Source of the DNA: Saprospiraceae bacterium
GTDB lineage: Bacteria > Bacteroidota > Bacteroidia > Chitinophagales > Saprospiraceae
Assembly (NCBI GenBank): GCA_016719855.1
Contig: JADJYH010000091.1
Coordinates: forward strand, 1-13,038
Length of the DNA stretch: 13,038 nt
Direction of reading: 5' to 3'
Shown here: positions 7,454 to 13,038 of the stretch, piece after piece
Layout of the letters: every line of letters starts with the position of its first letter
How positions within the stretch are numbered: position 1 is the stretch's first letter
Notes under the pieces: generated by a model
The model's database searches: none
Told to the model about the DNA's origin: nothing
Seen by the model: the letters and a program-made list of their open reading frames with translations, nothing else
Position numbers and translations under genes: made by a program

Positions 7454-10400
7454 TCACTCCACCAACACAAACCCCGCCCACTGGTACGGGTTGATGAACC
7501 GCTCCCGCATCTCCTGCTGCGTGGTGCGGAAGGCATCGGGGATGGTCATTTTACCTTCCAGCCAGTGCTTATAGAAAGTGGTCATAAACACCGAGGTCTC
7601 CTGGTCGGGCACCTGCCAGAGGCTCATGACGAGGTACTTCGCCCCGGCGATTTTGAACGCCCGTTGCAGGCCGTAGACGCCCTCATTTCCCTGAATGTCG
7701 CCCAGGCCCGTCTCGCAGGCAGAAAGCACGACCAGTTCCGTGTTCGAGAGGTTCATCTGGCTGATTTCGTAGGCGGTGAGGATGCCATCGTCCATGTTCG
7801 GCTTGAGGGCTTTGCCCGTCTGCCAGGCGTAGTTGCCACCAGCGAGGATGAGGCCGGAGCGTATCATCGGGTGGTCGGACATTTTGAAAACTGGCTCACT
7901 GCCAACTGCTGACTGCTGACTGCCAACTGTTTTTGGGTCTGGGAAGAAGAAGCCGTGCGTGGCGAGGTGGAGGATGCGGGGAGAATTGCCACCCGCTCCG
8001 ATGGCCTTGAATGACTCCTCCGTAGCAGCGAAGCCTTTCCTTGTACTGGCCTGAATGCCTGCGGTTTTCAAAATGGGTTCAAGGGCGCTGACTTCTTTTT
8101 CCGTCCATTTCAGGTAGCTCCAGGTGCCGCCCCGCAAGGTGGAATCGGCATAGGTGAAACTCAGGCCACCCCGGCTGGCCACTTCTTCGTTGGTGATGTT
8201 GGCATTAGCAGTGGCGATGGCGGTGCTGTCCATTTCGTACTGTATTCCGCCAAAAACCAGGGCGCGTCCTGGCTGCCAATTTTCACTTCCGTAGGAATGA
8301 CCAATTGCCTCGTGCTTCCCACTTCGACCAGGCGGTAGCGGTCGGCAATCGACTCTTCCTCACTAACAGGGATGGCGCCGATGTTGAGTCGGTGCAGCAG
8401 GCCAGATGGAGAGAAGTAGATGGTCTGCACGCCGGGGAGGCTCTTTTCCAACGGCAGCCAGAGCAGTTCGTACAGCGACTTTTGCGGTTTGCCTAGGGGT
8501 CTGGCGCCTCGTTCTGCGACGGTGTAGAGGCCGTTCACGTAGTCGGCTTTGCGCTCGCCTCTGTGTGAGCAGCAGGCTGTCGAGCTGCTTTTCTTCAAAG
8601 AGGGGAATGAAAGCAGGCTGGGTCGCGCCGGGCCGGAGCACGAGGGCGGCGTACATCGTGCTGTCGGTTTGTTTTTTCTCCTGATAGCGGTAATGCACAA
8701 ACTCCACCGCCGCTTCGCCCGCTTTCAGCTTTTGCTGCACCTCCTGCCATTTGACTTGCCGCTGCGCTTCCCCGAAGCTGGCCACCGTACGGGTGAGGTC
8801 TTTTTCCAGGTCGTTGGCTTTATCTTCGAGTTCGGCAACTTTGACACTGTCCCGTTCGGTGATGGGCTTGCTGTACTCATTTGCGAGGCGGCGTCCGTAG
8901 GATTTCAGCAGGTTGTATTTTTCAGTGGTGGTGGAGTCGGTATGCGCCAGGCGTTTGACTTGGTTGGCAGCATTGAGCAGGAAGCCTTTGTAGAAAAGGC
9001 TGTTATCGTAGCAGGCAAGGAGTCAGTATTTTGCTGTTGGTTATTTGAGAAAACGAAAGTATTTGGCCTTGACGTTCTGAAAATGGGCTCACGTAATTGT
9101 TCAGTTCGTTCTCGGTAAGGTGGTGCATGGCTTTTTCAATGAGGAGTTTGTTGGTAGTGGATAATTCTAAGTAACCCGATTCGGCTTTTTCGTATTGGCC
9201 CATGTTCCTATACAGATTTCCTGGTATTCCAGGGTTACGGCATACTCGGGATGTTCCTTGCCCAGTACTTTTTCCTGGACGGCTTTGGCTTCCAGGTAAA
9301 GCGGTTCAGCTTTTTCGTATTTTCCTATGGTTGAATATAAGCTTGCCAAACAAATTAACCCCACAGCATAGTCGGGATGATTTTTTGACAAATATTTTTC
9401 CCTGATAGCCAAGGCTTCTATATAGCACTGCTCGGCTTTTTTGTAGTCGCCCAAACCATGATATTTAATTCCAAGGTTATTTATTATTGAAGCATACCCA
9501 GGGTCGTCATTTCCAGTGGTTTTTTCTTTGATAGTTTTGGCCTCTAGGTTCAATTGTAGGGCTTTTTCGTAATTTCCAATAGAAGAATAAAAATTAGCAA
9601 AATTCATTTTTAGATTTACGTTATCGGGGTGTTCTTTTTCCTAAGGCCTTATCATTGATAGATATCGCTTCGAAATAAAGCGGTTCGGATTTTTCATAAA
9701 GGCCACATTGTGTATATATGTCCCCTAATAATTTCAAAGATGCTGAATATTCGGGATGTTCTTTTCCGATTAGTTTTTCCTTAATAGATTTAGCTTCAAG
9801 TCCAAATTGTTCTGCCTTTTCATAATTGGCCATTTTTAAATAAAAAGTAGCAAGATTGTGTGTGTGGTTTGCGTATATAGGGTTTTCCTTGCCCACTTCT
9901 TTTTTTATGAGATTTATTGTTTTAATCATCAACTCTTCGACCATTTCGTAATTTCCTAATTCATAATACAAGCCTGCTAAGTTGCTAAGGCAATTCCTGT
10001 AATAAGGATGGCGGGTGTCCATAATTTGTGTTTCGAATATATTAATTGCTTCAAGGTAAAGCGATTCTGCCTTTTTTATGTCATTTGTTCTCCAATATAC
10101 GTTAGCTAAGTTAATGACAGTACCGATATATTCAAAGTTAGCTTTTCCCAGTATCTTTTCCCGAATGGATAAAGTTTCAAGATGGAAGGTTTTAGCTTTA
10201 TTATAATCGGCGATACTAAAATATAAATTCCCTAAATGGGACAGTATGGCTGAATAATCGGGGTGTTCTTTCCCCAATACTTTTTCCCGAATGACTTTAG
10301 ATTCGAGATACCACTTTTCTGCCTCTGAATATTCTCCTTTATCATACAACACTCTGCCGTGACTTATGCAACAATTCCCATACGCCGCCGTTTCGCGGCC

Positions 10401-10588
10401 CAGTTTTTCGAGGGCGATTTTTTCAGCGGCGGCGCTGACTTCGAGGGCCTGGTCGAAATTCCCTTTCCCGGTGAGGGCACGGGAGACTTGGATGAGGCTG
10501 TCCACCTGCCGGATGGCGATGCAGTCAACTGTTTGTGCGGCGGAAAAAAGGGGAGCAGGGCAAGGGCGAACAGGGCAGGCATTTTCAT
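7454..10588 (-). CDS. TPR-CHAT protein A (secreted, caspase-like), frameshifted
   Basis: The ATG at 10588-10586 gives a signal peptide (MKMPALFALALLPFF, then SAAQ after one base repair), again followed by IAIRQVDSL. About nine or ten diverged TPR units run from about 10380 to 9180, for example YSAILSHLGNLYFSIADYNK and YAVGLICLASLYSTIGKYEK. A helical linker (GRRLANEYSKPITERDS) leads to the CHAT domain, with catalytic His in LHLATHGFFF (codon 7957-7955) and Cys in VVLSACETGLG (codon 7717-7715). It ends WAGFVLVE then TGA. Breaks lie near 10540, 9640, 9215, 9020, 8570 and 8260. Those near 9640 and 9215 are single-A changes in A-runs. The CHAT part is almost identical to copy B, but the TPR block is AT-rich and much more divergent. 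It is the first gene of the minus-strand block, diverging from recG. A signalling or envelope protease role is inference. Confidence 0.88.
7895..7929 (-). repeat. Five in-frame heptanucleotide repeats inside CHAT domain A
   Basis: Plus-strand units are CTCACTG, CCAACTG, CTGACTG, CTGACTG and CCAACTG, with no gap between them. On the coding strand they are translated in frame as a Gly/Ser/Gln/Val-rich insert (VGSQQSAVGS) between FFFPDPK and EPVFKMSDH, between the catalytic His and Cys. The frame is kept, so the insert is probably a tolerated surface loop. Confidence 0.8.
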
Positions 10589-10620
10589 GACATTCAGTTT
10601 TAGGTTTAAAATTGTACTGC

Positions 10621-10628
10621 CAAAGTTA
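10621..10628 (-). promoter_or_regulatory. Candidate -7 box (TAACTTTG) for TPR-CHAT A
   Basis: TAACTTTG on the minus strand matches TAnnTTTG and lies 33 bases before the ATG at 10588, a good distance for a short leader. The nearest TTG upstream is 25 bases away (10656-10654), longer than the usual spacer, so only the -7 box is convincing. It would start the transcript for both TPR-CHAT genes. Confidence 0.4.
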
Positions 10629-10698
10629 GAAAAATACCGATACGCTGACTATACAAGCGCAAGCATTTTCATACGGCGTCAAAAAAAGCAAACCCGCC

Positions 10699-10706
10699 TA
10701 TCTTTG
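10699..10706 (+). promoter_or_regulatory. Candidate -7 box (TATCTTTG) for recG
   Basis: TATCTTTG followed by CCCGC matches the TAnnTTTG -7 element of Bacteroidota and lies 93 bases before the recG ATG. No good -33 TTTG is found at the right spacing. With the minus-strand box at 10621-10628 it would make a divergent promoter region. The remainder of 10589-10799 has no gene that I can see. Confidence 0.4.
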
Positions 10707-10757
10707 CCCGCATTTCGGCAACCAGTCGCAAACGCAGTCCCAGACTGCCCACTGCCA

Positions 10758-10770
10758 TCCCGACTCGGGA
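10758..10770. promoter_or_regulatory. Perfect 13-bp dyad in the recG leader
   Basis: TCCCGA-C-TCGGGA is an exact palindrome around a central C. It lies between the candidate recG -7 box and the recG start, so it would be in the transcript leader. It could be an operator or a small hairpin; it is short enough to be chance. Confidence 0.3.
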
Positions 10771-10799
10771 CGGCTCGAACTGCTGAATATTTTCGAAAA

Positions 10800-12897
10800 A
10801 TGCTCGACACCGCCATCGAATACCTCCGGGGCGTCGGTACCGTGAAGGCCGATATGCTCAAAAAAGAACTTGCCATCCACACCTTTGGCGACCTGCTCCA
10901 TGCGTTCCCGTACCGCTACGTGGACAAGACCAAGTTCCACAAAATCAATGAGTTAAGCGAGGAAAGTGGGGAGGTGCAACTCAAGGGCATCCTCCGGAAA
11001 CTGGACATCATGGGGGAGGGCGGCAAGCGGCGGCTCGTCGGGCGGCTGCGTGACGAAACTGGCGTCATCGAACTGGTTTGGTTTCAGGGCATCTACTGGT
11101 TGGAAAAGAACCTGAAGGTCGGTTCGCCATACATCGCCTTCGGCAAAATCAACAGTTTCAACGGCTTCATCAACATCACTCACCCCGAACTGGAGGAAGT
11201 GAGTGAAGAGAATGCCGAGGCCGCCCGCACCTTCGCCCCGGTCTATCGCAGCACCGACAAGTTGAACGCCAAGGGCCTGGAAGCCAAAGGCCGCCGACGG
11301 CTCACCGAGGCGCTGTTCGAGAAGCTGACGCCCAAGGACCTGCCGGAAAACCTGCCCGATTATCTCCTCCAAAAAATGCACCTGCCCAGCCGCTACGATG
11401 CGCTGCGCTGGATTCATTTTCCCCCCAGCCAAAAAGAACTGGACGCCGCCACCAACCGCCTGAAATTCGAGGAGCTTTTTTACCTCCAAATGCGCCTGTT
11501 GCAGGCCAAGCACCGCCACAAGACTGCTATCAAGGGCTATGTTTTCGGTAAGGTAGGCGAGCATTTCAACCAATTTTACAAGGAAAAACTGCCGTTCGAA
11601 CTCACGGGCGCACAGAAGCGGGTGGTCAAGGAAATCAGGGCCGACCTCGGCGCTGGCATCCAGATGAACCGCCTCGTGCAGGGCGACGTGGGCAGCGGAA
11701 AGACCGTCGTGGCGCTGCTCTCCATGCTCTTGGCGCTGGACAACGGCTACCAAGCCTGCCTCATGGCCCCAACCGAAATCCTGACGCAGCAGCACCTCAT
11801 CGGCATCAACCAGCTGGTGGAGGGGCTGGGCATTCGGGTGGATTACCTCAGCGGGAGCATCAAAGGAAAGAAGCGGGAGAAGATACTCGCTGATTTGCGA
11901 AGCGGCGAAATCCACATCCTCATCGGCACGCACGCCCTCATCGAGGACTGGGTGGAGTTCCAGAACCTCGGCCTCGCCATCACCGACGAGCAGCACCGAT
12001 TCGGGGTGGCGCAACGGGCTTCCCTTTGGAAAAAAGCAAGCCGCTGCCGCCGCACGTGCTCGTGATGACGGCGACGCCCATCCCCCGCACCCTCGCCATG
12101 ACGCTCTACGGCGACCTCGACGTGTCGGTGATTGACGAACTGCCGCCGGGCCGCAAGCCCATCACCACCACGCACCGCACGGAGAACCACCGCTTGCGGG
12201 TCTTCGGGTTCATGAAGGAGGAGATTGCGAAGGGCCGCCAGATTTACGTCGTGTTCCCGCTCATCGAGGAGAGCGAGAAGATGGACCTGAAAAATTTGAT
12301 GGAAGGCTACGAGGTGCTGAGCCGGGAATTCCCCATTGAGCAGTACCAAATCAGCATCGTACACGGCAAGATGAAGCCTGCCGATAAGGACTTCGAGATG
12401 CAGCGCTTCGTGCGGTGCGAGACGCAAATCATGATTGCGACCACCGTCATCGAGGTGGGGGTAAACGTGCCGAACGCCAGCGTGATGGTCATCGAAAACA
12501 CCGACCGCTTCGGCCTCTCGCAACTGCACCAGCTACGGGGCCGGGTGGGCAGGGCGCCGACCAGAGCTACTGCATCCTCCTAACCGATTTCAAACTGAGC
12601 ACCGATGCCCGTGAGCGCATCGCCACGATGGTGCGCACGACCGACGGCTTCGAAATCGCCGAGGCAGACCTGCGCCTGCGTGGCCCCGGCAATATCGAGG
12701 GCACCCAACAGAGCGGCCTGCTCAACCTCCACATCGCCGACCTGGGGCGGGATGGGGAGATTTTGCGAAATGCCCGTGAAATCGCCATGCGGATTTTGGA
12801 AAAAGACCCGGAACTCCAGCACCCGCTGAATGTGATGATGCGGGAGCAGTTGGAGAAGGATACGAAAAGGGGGAGGCATTGGGGGAGGATAAGTTGA
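10800..12897 (+). CDS. recG: ATP-dependent DNA helicase RecG
   Basis: RecG remodels stalled replication forks and Holliday junctions in the cytoplasm. I start at ATG 10800 because MLDTAIEYLRGVGTVKADML is the usual N-terminus of this family; the open frame upstream has no such similarity. The wedge OB-fold covers about residues 60-150 (VQLKGILRKLD, FINITHPELEE). Helicase motifs follow: Walker A GDVGSGKT at residues 295-302, DEQHRFG at 396, TATPIPRT, then TTVIEVGVNVPNA and QLRGRVGR. The C-terminal part has GFEIAEADLRLRGPGNIEG, and the end is WGRIS then TGA. Two frameshifts interrupt it. An A-run at 12030-12035 is one base short (K-K-S-K-P-L-P-P restored by adding A). A G-run at 12552-12554 is one base short (G-R-G-A-D-Q-S-Y restored). 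The repaired length is about 699 residues, normal for RecG. It diverges from TPR-CHAT A. Confidence 0.96.
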
Positions 12898-12961
12898 GGG
12901 TGCTGACACTTGAAAACTTGCTTTATCTTAGTGCTGATAAATCATAGAAAACACTGGTAAA

Positions 12962-13038
12962 ATGAAGTATAAATCACTTTTTTTTTAGGCGTCGCAATAC
13001 TCGGCTTTACTACTCAAAATTTTGCCAGAGTTTATTTC
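12962..13038 (+). CDS. N-terminus of a secreted protein, cut by window end
   Basis: The ATG at 12962 begins MKYKSLFF. A run of nine T then gives an immediate TAG. If the run is ten T, the frame stays open to the window end as LGVAILGFTTQNFARVYF, which makes a clean signal peptide with cleavage after NFA. The same one-base shortening of homopolymers is seen in recG. It starts 64 bases after the recG stop; TATCTTAG, a five-of-six match to the -7 box, is at about 12923-12930. Too little is present to name a family. Confidence 0.5.

Noticed and set aside
4279..10588. A type III-E CRISPR-associated caspase (craspase) system
   Set aside because: TPR-CHAT architecture alone is shared by many non-CRISPR proteins. 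There is no Cas7-11, repeat array or adaptation gene, and both proteins carry signal peptides.
10953..12014. Long 353-codon open frame on the minus strand
   Set aside because: It lies fully antisense to recG, whose motifs are unmistakable; its protein is low-diversity Ala/Val/Leu/His-rich and resembles no family.
12026..12583. A separate helicase C-terminal gene
   Set aside because: Adding one A at the 12030-12035 run joins it to the upstream frame with exact RecG motif continuity, so it is part of recG.
1..13038. tRNA, rRNA, transposase or integrase genes
   Set aside because: None was recognised on either strand; no target-site duplications or terminal inverted repeats flank the CHAT region.

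Overview
The window reads as accessory and core chromosomal DNA of a member of the Bacteroidota, most likely a Saprospiria-like lineage (inference). The evidence is a PorD/DUF4835 C-terminus, a secreted protein with a type IX secretion sorting tail, secreted TPR-CHAT proteins, a RecG ending in the Bacteroidota-like W-G-R-I-S, and -7 boxes of the TAnnTTTG type. Coding DNA is moderately GC-rich except for one AT-rich block at about 9320-10370. Almost every long gene carries single-base frameshifts, many at homopolymer runs, so this looks like lightly polished sequence. The genes below are reconstructed across those breaks.

Layout. At 1-511 (+) is the 3' end of a porD-like gene. It converges on a minus-strand block running from about 10.6 kb down to 0.6 kb. 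In transcription order that block holds: TPR-CHAT protein A (10588-7454), TPR-CHAT protein B (7403-4279), a SemiSWEET sugar transporter (4184-3894), a T9SS-sorted secreted protein (3763-2630), a conserved hypothetical protein (about 2577-1992), a TANGO2/NRDE protein (1830-1109) and a DUF58 gene that has lost its middle (1086-587). On the plus strand, divergent from TPR-CHAT A, is a full-length recG (10800-12897), followed by the start of a secreted protein cut by the window edge (12962 onward).

The most distinctive part is the tandem pair of signal-peptide-bearing TPR-CHAT proteins, each about 1040 residues. Their caspase-like CHAT domains are nearly identical and keep the His and Cys dyad, while their TPR arrays differ strongly. 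Copy B has a regular 126-bp tandem array. Copy A has diverged, AT-rich repeats between GC-rich ends. At the same loop between catalytic His and Cys, each gene carries a different short repeat, one of them a clean heptanucleotide array. Heptanucleotide repeats also occur in two intergenic gaps, so they look like a genome-wide repeat type that can sit inside genes.

The TPR-CHAT genes may be sensor-protease proteins of the envelope. Nothing here shows their substrate, and no cas, toxin or phage-defence partner is visible. The transporter, T9SS cargo and other minus-strand genes may share transcripts, but spacing and candidate internal promoters suggest several units.
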